Shown: in pieces, positions 1 to 9,300 of the stretch | Position numbering within the stretch: position 1 is the stretch's first letter | Layout of the letters: each line of letters begins with the position of its first letter | Assembly: GCA_002307185.1 (NCBI GenBank) | Contig: DBTT01000049.1 | Location: 11,097 to 54,981 of the forward strand | DNA: 43,885 nt | DNA from: Bacteroidales bacterium UBA1309 | GTDB taxonomy: Bacteria > Bacteroidota > Bacteroidia > Bacteroidales > Dysgonomonadaceae | Reading direction: 5' to 3' | The notes under the pieces: model-generated | Database searches by the model: none | The model's input: only the letters and a program-made list of their open reading frames with translations | Told to the model about the DNA's origin: nothing | Made by a program: the position numbers and the translations under genes

Positions 1-10
1 AAGCTCAACA

Positions 11-1237
11 ATGGAGACAACAGAAATCATATTGATTACCATCTCGGGAGCAGACCGTCCCGGTGTGACTGCTGGATTAACAGCCATTTTAGACGAACAT
101 AACGCCAATATTCTCGACATCGGACAGGCCAATATTCATCATACCCTTTCGTTGGGGATTATGTTTGAGTCGAACTCGAAAGATTCGGGTGAGATCATGA
201 AAAATCTTCTCTTCAAAAGTTCGGAACTTGGAGTAAATATTCGCTTCAAACTCATCAGTAAGCCTCAATATGCCGAATGGGTGAATTTGCAGGGAAAAAA
301 CAAATACATTGTCACTATTCTTGGACGGAAACTCACAGCCGGGCAGATTTCGGCTGTAACCCAAGTTGTGTTGAAATATAACTTGAATATTGAAAAAATC
401 GTACGTCTTTCCGGTCGCGTTCATATTGAACGTAAAGAACATCAAACTCGGTCTTGCATCGAATTTTCGGTGCGTGGAGCCAACCTCGATTTGGAAAAAA
501 TGCGGCGCGAATGTCTTGAATTGTCTTCCCAATTGAGTATCGACATTGCCATTCAAGAAGAAAATATCTATCGCCGGATGCGCCGCCTGATCTGCTTCGA
601 TATGGATTCCACATTGATCCAGACAGAAGTAATTGACGAACTTGCCGACCGAGCTGGTGTGGGCGAAGAGGTACGTGCCATTACCGAATCGGCCATGCGT
701 GGAGAAATAGATTTCTCGGAAAGCTTCAAACGCCGGGTAAGCCTGCTGGAAGGTTTGGACGAATCAGTCATGAAAGACATTGCCGAACATCTTCCTATCA
801 CTGAAGGTATGGCACGGCTTATTCGTGTACTCAAAAAAGGCGGATACAAAATCGCCATCCTTTCTGGAGGATTCACTTATTTTGGAAACTACTTGAAAGA
901 AAAATATGGCATCGACTACGTGTATGCCAACGAATTGGAGATCGTGGATGGCAAGCTCACCGGTAAGCATGTCGGCGACATTGTGGATGGCCGCCGCAAG
1001 GCAGAATTACTACACCTGATTGCTCAAGTGGAAAAAGTGGACATCCGCCAAACCGTTGCCGTGGGAGATGGAGCCAACGACTTGCCTATGCTGGAGAAAG
1101 CTGGTTTGGGAATCGCTTTCCATGCCAAACCGAAGGTGAAGGAAAACGCGAAACAATCGCTCTCAACAGTAGGGCTGGACGGTATTCTTTACTTTCTTGG
1201 GTACAAGGATTCGATGCTGGACACGGATTGGGTGTGA
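11..1237 (+). CDS. serB: Phosphoserine phosphatase with two N-terminal ACT domains
   Basis: SerB removes phosphate from O-phosphoserine, the last step of serine synthesis, in the cytoplasm. The 408-residue protein has two ACT-like regulatory domains (about residues 5-85 and 98-180) and a C-terminal HAD phosphatase domain. HAD motifs are intact: DMDST at 197-201 with nucleophile D197 and acid/base D199, SGG at 285-287, and GDGAND at 352-357. The length and double-ACT layout match the Bacteroidota SerB; the E. coli enzyme is shorter. ACT domains usually bind amino acids, so feedback by serine is plausible but not shown here. The ATG at 11 is the natural start because the first ACT strand begins at residue 5. 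Its promoter lies outside the window. The stop is followed by an imperfect hairpin. Confidence 0.96.
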   Translation: METTEIILITISGADRPGVTAGLTAILDEHNANILDIGQANIHHTLSLGIMFESNSKDSGEIMKNLLFKSSELGVNIRFKLISKPQYAEWVNLQGKNKYIVTILGRKLTAGQISAVTQVVLKYNLNIEKIVRLSGRVHIERKEHQTRSCIEFSVRGANLDLEKMRRECLELSSQLSIDIAIQEENIYRRMRRLICFDMDSTLIQTEVIDELADRAGVGEEVRAITESAMRGEIDFSESFKRRVSLLEGLDESVMKDIAEHLPITEGMARLIRVLKKGGYKIAILSGGFTYFGNYLKEKYGIDYVYANELEIVDGKLTGKHVGDIVDGRRKAELLHLIAQVEKVDIRQTVAVGDGANDLPMLEKAGLGIAFHAKPKVKENAKQSLSTVGLDGILYFLGYKDSMLDTDWV

Positions 1238-1267
1238 AGAAGAAGAAAAAGTTTTAACCAATTATAT

Positions 1268-1302
1268 GGAAGGAAATCAGCTTTGTTTGGTTTCCTTTCC
1301 TA
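1268..1302 (+). terminator. Possible serB terminator hairpin
   Basis: A purine-rich arm (GGAAGGAAA) is followed about 14 bases later by TTTCCTTTCC, which pairs with it except for one bulged base. It lies 31 bases after the serB stop. There is no clear U-run after the stem, so it is only a weak intrinsic terminator candidate. Confidence 0.35.
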
Positions 1303-1400
1303 CTGAAAGACAAACACATGGTTGTGGAAAAATATCCCACCGGAATATTCGCTTGGTAGAAAAAATGGCGAAAGAAAGATTGCATATATAGAAGATCCAA

Positions 1401-1650
1401 TCAAGATCTTGAACCATTTTTGCCCAACCCCAGATGATAAGATTTGGAGTGATGAGCATCAAGTACGACAATCAAATCTCTCAGGGCTTTCACGATTGGA
1501 TAATTGTGCAGACATCAAAGCGAGCAGTTGATTCCAGCATGTAAAATGCTTCACGTATTTGTCGCCATCAAATTTGGCAAGAATACGATTGAATTTACTT
1601 CGATTCAGAAACGAGACCAGTTGAGCGAAAACGTATTTGTCTTGATATAT
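1401..1650 (-). pseudogene. Frameshifted N-terminal remnant of an IS4-type transposase (DUF4372-like)
   Basis: Read on the minus strand from 1650, the translation runs IYQDKYVFAQLVSFLNR, then GDKYVKHFTCWNQLLA, then QLSNRES. From memory this is the typical N-terminus of Bacteroidota IS4-family transposases carrying the DUF4372 domain. At about 1485 the frame breaks by one extra base. In the next frame it continues LRDLIVVLDAHHSKSYHLG and GKNGSRS, then stops at 1401-1403. The usual initiator Met is ATA here. Only about 83 residues of a protein of roughly 380 remain, and the catalytic DDE domain is absent. No terminal inverted repeats or target duplication were seen, so this is an old decayed insertion. 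The rest of the 1238-1756 gap, apart from the serB hairpin, shows nothing I can name. Confidence 0.75.
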
Positions 1651-1756
1651 ATGCAAGCAGATTAATCTGATGCAAAAGTAAAAATTCAATTCCGTTCGCT
1701 CAGAAAATGCTTGCAACAAACTAAATTTCAAATAACATTTCACGTTTGAGTTTCCC

Positions 1757-2746
1757 CTAATCCTCCCTGCTCCAATTTATCATTTGCCTCAACCTTTTCA
1801 GGAAACGCTTGGAAGGCCTATCGTTGAGGTACGATTCGATGTGACGTTTGCGTTTATCCTCAAGTATTTCGCTGATGGCGATCAGAATGCCTGTCTCTTC
1901 CACGTTTCCGAATTCACGGTTGATAGCCGTTCCAAACACCCTCATCTGCGGCGAAAGGCTCATGTAGGCATTCACTAATGGAGGAATGTTCATGCCGAGC
2001 CTGCGCACCTCGCTGTTGAGAATCCGATAGTCGGCTTTGAGGCCTTCGCCCACGAACAACCGTTCCATTTCGTTGGGATCCATGTTCGTTATCAGTTCGT
2101 GTTTGGGATACACCAACAGGTCTTTGTCGGCAAAATATTTGTTCATGAAATAGAGAATCATGTTGCGAGCCTGCACGTTGTAGGTGTTGTACATAGTCAC
2201 TTTTCCGTAGAAATATTTGATGTTGGGATCCACTACAGAAAAAGCACCCAACCCATCCCAAAGGTTATCCAAAACATAAATTCCCTTCGAACCCGAAAGC
2301 GTGGATTGGTATTCGAGAGAGACAAACGAACGGCCTAATTCTACCGTGTATGGAAGATAGTCGCGGATAAATTTCTTGGAGAAATCGAATAGGTGGGATG
2401 TGGCCAAAATAGGGTTTCCACTTTTGTCGAACTTGACATCGGGCCCACAGATAAACCGGTAACCTCCCAAAATTTCTTCGGCATCGGGATTCCACACAAT
2501 CAATTGCTTGTAAGGATTGTCCATCGTGTCAAATTCATCAATGTCCGACTCCAAGCCTGTGCCACCTCCGTAATAGCGAAAAGCAATCTCACGCAAACGG
2601 CCAATCTCCAGCATGGTGTTGGGCGAATTATGTGCCGTAATAATGTAGATTTCGTTGTGAGCCTTGTTGGTACGGCGCATTAGCTTTTCTTTCGAAAGCT
2701 CCATTTTGATTAATTCTTTCGAGACCGGCTCTATTATCTCTTTCAT
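1757..2746 (-). CDS. glsB: GlsB-type N-acyltransferase (glycine lipid synthesis)
   Basis: A GNAT-fold N-acyltransferase of the hemolysin/ornithine-lipid type. In Bacteroides thetaiotaomicron its homologue GlsB attaches a 3-hydroxy fatty acid to the amino group of glycine, the first step to glycine lipids. The frame is open upstream to 2806, but I choose the ATG at 2746, giving 329 residues, because it overlaps the glsA stop as ATGA, a classical translational coupling. The core motif VELGRSFV (residues 135-142) and the preceding ILGGYRF strand are typical of the family. The C-terminal 30 residues are strongly basic, which would suit contact with the inner membrane surface. It is the second gene of a two-gene operon. 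The function assignment rests on family knowledge and on the adjacent glsA. Confidence 0.85.
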   Translation of the reverse strand: MKEIIEPVSKELIKMELSKEKLMRRTNKAHNEIYIITAHNSPNTMLEIGRLREIAFRYYGGGTGLESDIDEFDTMDNPYKQLIVWNPDAEEILGGYRFICGPDVKFDKSGNPILATSHLFDFSKKFIRDYLPYTVELGRSFVSLEYQSTLSGSKGIYVLDNLWDGLGAFSVVDPNIKYFYGKVTMYNTYNVQARNMILYFMNKYFADKDLLVYPKHELITNMDPNEMERLFVGEGLKADYRILNSEVRRLGMNIPPLVNAYMSLSPQMRVFGTAINREFGNVEETGILIAISEILEDKRKRHIESYLNDRPSKRFLKRLRQMINWSRED

Positions 2747-3585
2747 GATTGGCGTTCTATATTGTTTTTTAGTTGGTAGGAAAAATTTCTGACATATTCG
2801 GTCCATTCTTTTGCCGATCTGGATTTGTCAAAAGTTTCCCACGAAATAGGCTTTCCAAAACGAATACGAAAGGTTTTGTCCTTATTTTTAAACATTTCGT
2901 CTGGCAAATATAGCATTTCGAAATTAAATTTAATTCCCATTTTTTTCCTTATCCCTGCTAAGCGGTAAAAAAAGTTTGAATTTTGCGCTTCAAAATATAC
3001 GGGAACGATATCGCGTTTGAATTCAACGGCTTTTTGAACGAACATTTTCCCCCACTCCAGATCAATAATTTCGCCATGAATCTTCCGGGAACACAATCCT
3101 GCGGGAAAGGTAATTATATGGTTTTCAGAATCAAAAGCTTGACTAATCATCTTACTCGTCTCCCGGTTTTGCATCCCATATTTGTTGATGGGAATGAATA
3201 TGGGTTTAAGGTTTTCGATGTAATAAAGCAGGTCGTTCACCAAATATTTGATTTTGTGATTGAATTTTTCTCCGATAATGGCAGATAAGCAAATTCCATC
3301 CAATCCCCCCAAAGGGTGGTTGGAGACAAAAACCATCGGCCTGTCCAATGGCAAGGCATCGAGCCCTGAAACTTGAAATTTCAGCCCAAAATAGTCCACC
3401 GCACCACGCATAAAATCCACACCAAATTTTTGATGGTTCAGGCGCAGTATTTCGTTCAGTTCCGATTGGTGAATCTTTCTTTTCAAATACCGAAGCATAA
3501 ATTGGGGAATTTTCGGGTAAATCCGAGGAATCTTCGACATGATTATCTGGTCAAGGTCGATTTGAAATGGTTTTTCGGCAGCCAT
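2743..3585 (-). CDS. glsA: GlsA-type O-acyltransferase (PlsC/hemolysin-like)
   Basis: A PlsC-like acyltransferase expected to add the second acyl chain to the 3-hydroxyl of N-acyl-glycine, making the diacylated glycine lipid. The acceptor motif reads NHPLGGLD near residues 89-96, with the catalytic His and Asp separated by five residues rather than the canonical four; this N-H-P-L-G-G-L-D form is usual in this Bacteroidota subfamily. A second block, FPAGLCSRK, follows in the middle of the protein. The frame opens with a TTG at 3588, but the ATG at 3585 (280 residues) is the better start. A perfect TAAATTTG box lies just upstream. The stop overlaps the glsB start by four bases. Other fatty acyltransferase roles are possible, but the pair with glsB is diagnostic. 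Confidence 0.85.
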   Translation of the reverse strand: MAAEKPFQIDLDQIIMSKIPRIYPKIPQFMLRYLKRKIHQSELNEILRLNHQKFGVDFMRGAVDYFGLKFQVSGLDALPLDRPMVFVSNHPLGGLDGICLSAIIGEKFNHKIKYLVNDLLYYIENLKPIFIPINKYGMQNRETSKMISQAFDSENHIITFPAGLCSRKIHGEIIDLEWGKMFVQKAVEFKRDIVPVYFEAQNSNFFYRLAGIRKKMGIKFNFEMLYLPDEMFKNKDKTFRIRFGKPISWETFDKSRSAKEWTEYVRNFSYQLKNNIERQS

Positions 3586-3604
3586 CAAGCTATTTTTTTG
3601 CCTA

Positions 3605-3612
3605 CAAATTTA
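3605..3612 (-). promoter_or_regulatory. -7 box for glsA-glsB
   Basis: The minus strand reads TAAATTTG, a perfect match to the Bacteroidota -7 consensus TAnnTTTG. It lies about 20 bases before the glsA ATG, so the leader would be very short. I see no good TTG at the -33 distance. Confidence 0.5.
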
Positions 3613-3746
3613 GTGATTTTATAAGATTCTGCGATATTATATTTGGTGAAGATTTGATTATTCGAAAAAAGCTTATGGCTATGAGCCTTCTCTAAAAGCT
3701 ATAAACGAATAATACTTATACTCATTCTTTGTTTTTTTCCAAACGA

Positions 3747-3779
3747 ATTGGCTAAATTCGAGATAAATCTTTACTTTTG
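3747..3779 (+). promoter_or_regulatory. Promoter of the aldose 1-epimerase lipoprotein gene
   Basis: ATTG at 3747-3750 and TACTTTTG at 3772-3779 fit the Bacteroidota -33/-7 pair with a 21-base spacer. Transcription would start near 3786, leaving a leader of roughly 95 bases before the ATG at 3881. The leader is AT-rich and no operator-like palindrome stands out. Confidence 0.65.
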
Positions 3780-3880
3780 CATATTAGGTGTTGAAACGAC
3801 AATTGTTCGATCAATATACCTTTTCCCAGAACAACCTTAAAATTAGATCAATATATATACATTAAAATTCTTTTAACTCT

Positions 3881-5011
3881 ATGAAAAAACTTATTTATCT
3901 GGCAATCTTAGCCTTGCTTGTATCCTGCACAGGGCAAAAGAAAGAAAAGTTACCTTTGCTCGACGCAAAAAACTTTGAGAAAGAATACCAAGGAAAGAAA
4001 ATTTCGCTCTACACGCTGGAATCCGGCAACGGGTTGACCATGCAGGTAACAAACTTTGGAATCCGCGTTGTCACTTTGTTTGCCGCTGACAAAAACGGAA
4101 AATACGAAGACATCGTGCTAGGTCATCCCAACATCGATGAGTACATCAACTACCAGGGAGAACGTTGCCTAGGTTCGATTGTTGGACGTTATGGCAACCG
4201 CATAGCTAAAGGCACATTCACCATAGATAGCGTGGCTTATCACTTTCCTTTAAACAATAACGGGCAGACGCTTCACGGAGGGCCCAACGGTTTCGACATG
4301 AAAGTGTGGGACGTGGACAGTGTCAGCAGCAATGCGATTCATTTTTCTTACGTGTCTCCAGATGGAGAAGAAGGTTTCCCCGGAACTCTGAAAGTGAAGG
4401 TGGTTTACTCATTGACTCCTGAAAACGAATTCAAAATCACGTACGAAGCCACTACCGACAAGCCAACCCACGTGAATCTGACTCACCACACCTTCTTCAA
4501 CCTGAAAGGTACGGGCAACGGTAGCAATTCCGACAACCTCTTGATGATCAAGGCCAGCAACTATACACCTGTGGACAGCGTGCTGATTCCTTATGGGAAA
4601 ATCGAGCCGGTGGAAGGTACGCCGTTTGATTTCCGCCAGCCAACAGCTATAGGAAAACGCATCAATGAAAAGAACGAACAATTGAAAAACGGAAAAGGAT
4701 ACGACCACAACTGGGTGATCGACCGCAAAACGCCAAACGACGTGGAATTGGTTGCAAGTCTTTACGAACCAAAAAGCGGACGTTTCATGGAAGTATTCTC
4801 CGACCAACCGGGAATGCAGTTCTACAGTGGAAATTTTCTTGACGGCAAAGTTATCGGAAAATATGGCAAGGCACACAAATTCCGCGAAGCGGTGGCTTTG
4901 GAAACCCAAAAATATCCCGACACGCCTAACGAACCGTCTTTCCCTTCAACCCTTTTGAGACCAGGAGAAGTATATCACCAAACTTGTATTTATAAGTTTT
5001 CGGCGAAATAA
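3881..5011 (+). CDS. galM: Aldose 1-epimerase (mutarotase), predicted lipoprotein
   Basis: Interconverts alpha and beta anomers of free sugars such as galactose or glucose. The 376-residue protein begins with a lipoprotein signal peptide ending in the lipobox LVSC (Cys16), so it is probably anchored outside the cytoplasm, where it could act on sugars released by polysaccharide breakdown. Family signatures are clear: GRYGNRIAKG around residues 102-111, LHGG with catalytic His132, THHTFFNL with catalytic His203, and a C-terminal general base in ALETQ (Glu341). It stands alone, with its own promoter at 3747-3779 and a strong terminator at 5036-5073. Export of a GalM is common in Bacteroidota but not in E. 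coli. Confidence 0.93.
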   Translation: MKKLIYLAILALLVSCTGQKKEKLPLLDAKNFEKEYQGKKISLYTLESGNGLTMQVTNFGIRVVTLFAADKNGKYEDIVLGHPNIDEYINYQGERCLGSIVGRYGNRIAKGTFTIDSVAYHFPLNNNGQTLHGGPNGFDMKVWDVDSVSSNAIHFSYVSPDGEEGFPGTLKVKVVYSLTPENEFKITYEATTDKPTHVNLTHHTFFNLKGTGNGSNSDNLLMIKASNYTPVDSVLIPYGKIEPVEGTPFDFRQPTAIGKRINEKNEQLKNGKGYDHNWVIDRKTPNDVELVASLYEPKSGRFMEVFSDQPGMQFYSGNFLDGKVIGKYGKAHKFREAVALETQKYPDTPNEPSFPSTLLRPGEVYHQTCIYKFSAK

Positions 5012-5035
5012 AAAGGAAATAGTTTTTGATTGCAA

Positions 5036-5073
5036 AAAAGCCATTGAATCGGTCAGCCCGATCAATGGCTTTT
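5036..5073. terminator. Bidirectional terminator between galM and the efflux operon
   Basis: AAAAGCCATTG (5036-5046) pairs perfectly with CAATGGCTTTT (5063-5073). An inner ATCGG/CCGAT stem and a 5-base loop extend it after one bulged A. It has T-rich sequence on the plus side and an A-run (T-run on the minus strand) on the other. It lies 24 bases after the galM stop and 21 bases from the methyltransferase stop, so it can end both convergent transcripts. Confidence 0.85.
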
Positions 5074-5094
5074 GTTTTAAATGAAAGCCAACAT

Positions 5095-5721
5095 TCATTC
5101 ACCGTTTCGTTTCTTTCCTATATATCGAATGACAGACCCTATTCCATTGTGACCCAAACCTTCGTTGAGCGATATTTCTTGCTCGAAAAGGGCGATAATT
5201 TCCAAACTTGGGAATAGCTCCCGAATCAACTCTTTGGAGTACATCATTTCCACATCGAGCGGCCCGCCAATTCCTGGATTTTTTTGTTGATAGGTGACAT
5301 GATTCTTGCTGAAACCTTCGAGCAAAATATGACCTCCAGCTTTTAGCAAATCGGGCAGTTGCGGGAAATAATCCGCCTTGATTTCCTTGGGCATGTGTGC
5401 AAAAACCAACGCAATTGCATCAAAACTTCCTTTCGGATAAGTTTCATAGATTTGTTTGAAATCGATCACTTGATAACAAATGTTCACTCCTTTGCGTTCG
5501 GCCAATTGCAACGCTTTGTCCCGTGCTTGATCGCTTTGGTCGAAGGCATCTACCCCCCAGCCTTGCGTAGCAGCATAAACTCCGTTTCGCCCTTCTCCGT
5601 CCGCAGGAAGAAGGATTCTGCCGGGGACAAAATCCCCAAGCACTTCCTTGAAATACAAGTTTGGCTCTTCCCCATACACATAATCGGCGATGCTGTATCT
5701 TTCATCCCATCTTTCTTTCAT
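5095..5721 (-). CDS. Class I SAM-dependent methyltransferase (TehB-like)
   Basis: A 208-residue cytoplasmic methyltransferase that is the last gene of the RND efflux operon. The frame is open to 5811, but the ATG at 5721 gives the family's usual opening, MKERWDERYS followed by YGEEPN. The SAM-binding motif I reads ILLPADGEGRNG (36-47), followed by the acidic VDAFDQS strand. The sequence resembles TehB and thiopurine-type methyltransferases, which act on metalloid oxyanions or soft nucleophiles. The actual substrate is unknown. A gap of 91 bases separates it from the DUF2892 gene with no terminator between them, so co-transcription is likely. A detoxifying methylation coupled to efflux is an inference from context. 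Confidence 0.8.
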   Translation of the reverse strand: MKERWDERYSIADYVYGEEPNLYFKEVLGDFVPGRILLPADGEGRNGVYAATQGWGVDAFDQSDQARDKALQLAERKGVNICYQVIDFKQIYETYPKGSFDAIALVFAHMPKEIKADYFPQLPDLLKAGGHILLEGFSKNHVTYQQKNPGIGGPLDVEMMYSKELIRELFPSLEIIALFEQEISLNEGLGHNGIGSVIRYIGKKRNGE

Positions 5722-5812
5722 ATTCTTTGATTTAGGAAATATCGATTTGATTACAAATTTAGGAAGAAAGCCACGAATGCACGAATAAATAATGCATTCG
5801 TGGCAAAACAAT

Positions 5813-6001
5813 TCATTTACCAGTTCCTGTTTTTTTCAAAATAATTTCCAGCGGGCAAAACTGGGTGATCGACGATTGCAAAAGATTCAGCCCGACGAAT
5901 GCCGGCAACAAGAACCATTCTTTAGCTACGAAATAACCGAGTCCTGTTCCCGTTAGAACCAACGTCCCTGCAACGAGACGGATAATATATTCACGTTTCA
6001 T
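5813..6001 (-). CDS. Small DUF2892 (YgaP-type) inner membrane protein
   Basis: A 62-residue protein with two hydrophobic segments (about 8-25 and 30-48) and the motif NLLQSSITQFCPLE. That resembles the C-terminal DUF2892 membrane part of E. coli YgaP, where it follows a rhodanese domain; no rhodanese is present here. The Cys-Pro near the C-terminus is a recurring feature of the family. It starts four bases after the stop of the PII-like gene and belongs to the efflux operon. Its role is unknown; stand-alone DUF2892 proteins often occur beside sulfur or metal stress genes. Confidence 0.8.
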   Translation of the reverse strand: MKREYIIRLVAGTLVLTGTGLGYFVAKEWFLLPAFVGLNLLQSSITQFCPLEIILKKTGTGK

Positions 6002-6005
6002 ACTA

Positions 6006-6317
6006 TTAAATCAAATTTGAAAAATTCTCGACATTCATCACAAAAGCATGTACGGGAAAAGGATTTTGCATCTCCGCATTGCATTCGTTTATTTTATTTA
6101 GAGCTTGGTTGGCAATCTCTTCATCCGTAAAGCTAAAGAGAAGGATGGAATCCGTTTTTTCACTGTCGGGGTGGGATGCAAACCAACTGATGCTTCCTTT
6201 TTTCTTTTTGTGACCAGCGATGTCGGCCACACTAAAGCGGTTCACTCCAGATTCTTCAAGCAAGGTGGTCACTTTCCGCTGGTATTCCTTGACACTGAGG
6301 ACAACTAATAGTTTCAT
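6006..6317 (-). CDS. Small PII-like protein encoded with an RND pump
   Basis: A 103-residue soluble protein. The N-terminus KLLVVLSVKEYQRKVTTLLEE, the Lys-rich loop after DIAGHKKKK, and the later beta-alpha-beta half (SILLFSFTDEEIANQALNKI) suggest a PII/ACT-like ferredoxin fold, with the Lys-rich stretch where PII proteins have the T-loop. This is a fold-level guess from pattern. It starts seven bases after the RND pump stop and ends four bases before the DUF2892 gene, so the three are tightly coupled. Small PII-like proteins next to transporters often sense a ligand and modulate the transporter; a metal-sensing or regulatory role for the pump is inference. Confidence 0.65.
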   Translation of the reverse strand: MKLLVVLSVKEYQRKVTTLLEESGVNRFSVADIAGHKKKKGSISWFASHPDSEKTDSILLFSFTDEEIANQALNKINECNAEMQNPFPVHAFVMNVENFSNLI

Positions 6318-6324
6318 ACGGCAA

Positions 6325-9300
6325 TTATTTTATTTTGTTTTTCAACATTTTGAAATATAGAATAGGAACGACGATCAATGTAAGTACAGTGGACGTGATA
6401 GTTCCGCCCATCAGGGAGATAGCCAATCCTTGGAAAATCGGGTCGAACAGGATCACCGTCGCTCCCAAAACCACACCACCTGCTGTCAGGATAATCGGTG
6501 TGGTGCGCACCGCTCCCGCTTCAACCACCGCCTGTTTCAACGGGATGCCCTCTTTGAGGCGAATATCGATGAAGTCGATCAACAGAATCGAATTGCGTAC
6601 CATAATCCCTGCCAGAGCTATAAACCCAATCATCGACGGCGCACTGAAATAGGCACCCATCACCCAATGGCCAAAAACAATGCCTATAAGCGAAAGAGGA
6701 ATCACCGACAATTGAACCAAGGGCGTTATGAAATTTTGAAACCAGCCGACAATCAACACATAAATAATAATCAGCACGAAGAGAAATGCCAGCCCCAAGT
6801 CGCGGAACACCTCGTAAGTGATTTGCCATTCGCCATCCCATTTGAGGGTGAAATTGTCTTCGTATTGCGGCTGTTGGCTGTATTCTTCGCTCAATGTGTA
6901 ACCTTCGGGAACCTTCACGCTCGAAAGATTATCGGAAACACTCGTAATCGGATACACTGGGCTTTCCAATTTCCCCGCTACTTCGGTCAGGATAAACACC
7001 ACCCGTTTTTGGTCTTTCCGCTGAATGCTTTTTTCCTTGATGCCTTGCGTCACCGTCACCAAATCACCCAACGGAATGGCCATACCCTGCGGATTCACCA
7101 CTTTCATGCTAAGCAAATCTGCGATGCTCGATTTTTCCTTTTCGGGAAGTTGAAGCACGATGCCGACTTGATCCAATGAACGTGGCTGGTGCAACACGCC
7201 CACTTGCATTCCCGACATCGCGCTGCGCATGGTCTGAACAATTTGTGCCGAAGGGATACCCAGCTTCATCGCTTTGTCTTTGTTCACCTCAAATTTGTAT
7301 TCAGGCTGATCGTCTTCCACCGACCAATCGACATCCACTACATTATCGGTTTTGGTCAGAAGAGCCTTCACTTGTTTGGCTACATCGATTTGCTGAGTGT
7401 AATTCGGCCCGTAAATTTCAGCCACAATGGTGGACATAACGGGAGGTCCTGGCGGAACTTCCACGACTTTCACATTGGCTCCGTACCTTTTGCCGATTTG
7501 CTGCAAGCCTGCACGCATGTCTCTCGCAATTTGGTGGCTCTGTTTGCTTCGATCCCCTTTGTCAAGGAGATTCACTTGGATGTCGGCGCTGTTTTCATTC
7601 ATCCTGTAATCGTAATGCCTCACCAATCCGTTAAAACTAATTGGGGCGGAAGTGCCAATATAGGTCTGATAGCTTACCACCATGTCGTTTTTGCTGACAT
7701 AGTTCGCCAATTCTTTTGTAACAGCCGCCGTCCGTTCGAGAGTCGTTCCTTCGGGCATATCAATCACCACCTGAAACTCGTTTTTGTTGTCGAAGGGAAG
7801 CATTTTCACCGGCACCCATTTTGTGTAGAAAAACACGAACGAGAACAACAGCACAGCCACCAATCCAAGCATAAAAGCCCAACGTTTTTTCCTGCTTTCC
7901 AAAAAGGGAGTAACAACTTTGGCATAAATCTGATAGGTTTTCGTTTTCTGAAGCAGTGTATGCGCATCTTCTTCCTCGATATTTTCCTCTTGGTTTTTGT
8001 CTTTATGGCGAAGGAACAAATATCCGAAATACGGAGTCAAGGTCAATGCTACCAACAGGGAGAAAACCATTGCGATAGCTGCGCCAATAGGCATCGGGCT
8101 CATGTAAGGCCCCATCATTCCCGACACAAATGCCATCGGCAAAACAGCCGCAATGACGGTAAGCGTAGCCAAAATGGTTGGATTTCCCACTTCATTGATG
8201 GCGTAGATTGCCGCCTGCAAAGGAGGAAGCTTTCGCATCTTGAAATGGCGGTGCATGTTTTCGGCAATCACAATGGAGTCGTCCACCACAATTCCCGTCA
8301 CAAAGACAAGGGCAAACAAGGTGATGCGGTTGAGCGTATATCCCAAGAAATAATAGGCGAACAAGGTCAATGCAAATGTCACAGGCATGGAGAGAAATAC
8401 CACCAAACCGCCTCGCCACCCCATGGCCAACATCACGAAAATGGTGACAACAATGATGGCGATAGATAAGTGAAAAAGCAGTTCAGACACCTTGTGGGAA
8501 GCCGTTTCCCCGTAATTTCGAGTCACTTCCACCTGTATGTCGTTTGTGATGACATCTTTTTTCAAGTGTTCCACTTTGGCTTCTACCACCTTGGCTAGCT
8601 TCATTGCGTCCGAGCCTTTCTTCTTAGCTATGGAAATGGTCACGGCGGAATAATCGTCGGGCATCTGTGATTTTTTTTGTGCAGAAGCCGCACCATATCC
8701 AAACGACACATAGCGTTGGGGAACTTCAGGGCCATCTTGCACATCAGCCACTTGGTAAAGATAAACCGGCTGATTGTCTTTCGTTCCGACAATCAGGTGC
8801 TTTACCTCATCCGCATTGGCAAAGAAGTTTCCGGTTTTCACAGAATACACCTTGTCACCCGTCATCAAATTTCCACTTTGCATCTGCGCATTATTGCCCT
8901 CCAATGCTTGTGAAATGGTACGAAAATCGACTTTGCTGCCCGCCATTTTGTCTTTGTCCAACATCACTTTCACCTGCCGACTCTGTCCACCGATGATATT
9001 CACCTGCGCCACATCTGGAATCTTCTTGATTTCGCTGCCCGCCACTTCGGCTACCTGCCGGAGTTGATAATCACCCATTTTGTTGCTCCAAAAAGTGAAT
9101 GCAAGTGCCGGAACATCGTCAATAGCCCGTGTTTTAACCAATGGCATCGTGACGTTTGCAGGCATTTGATCCATGTTCTTCATGATCTCGTTGTAGAGCT
9201 TCACGATGGAACGCTCCACATCTTCGCCCACATAAAATTGGACGATGAGCATCGCCTGGCCATTCATCGACGTGGAATAGATGTGCTCCACACCTTTCAG

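Noticed and set aside
1197..1391. Plus-strand frame of 64 codons after serB
   Set aside because: It overlaps the serB end and the terminator hairpin; composition is random.
5026..5217. Plus-strand frame of 63 codons
   Set aside because: It spans the bidirectional terminator and the methyltransferase C-terminus on the opposite strand.
7189..8469. Long plus-strand frame of 426 codons opposite the RND pump gene
   Set aside because: His/Gln-rich composition typical of an antisense shadow; the pump on the other strand is fully conserved.
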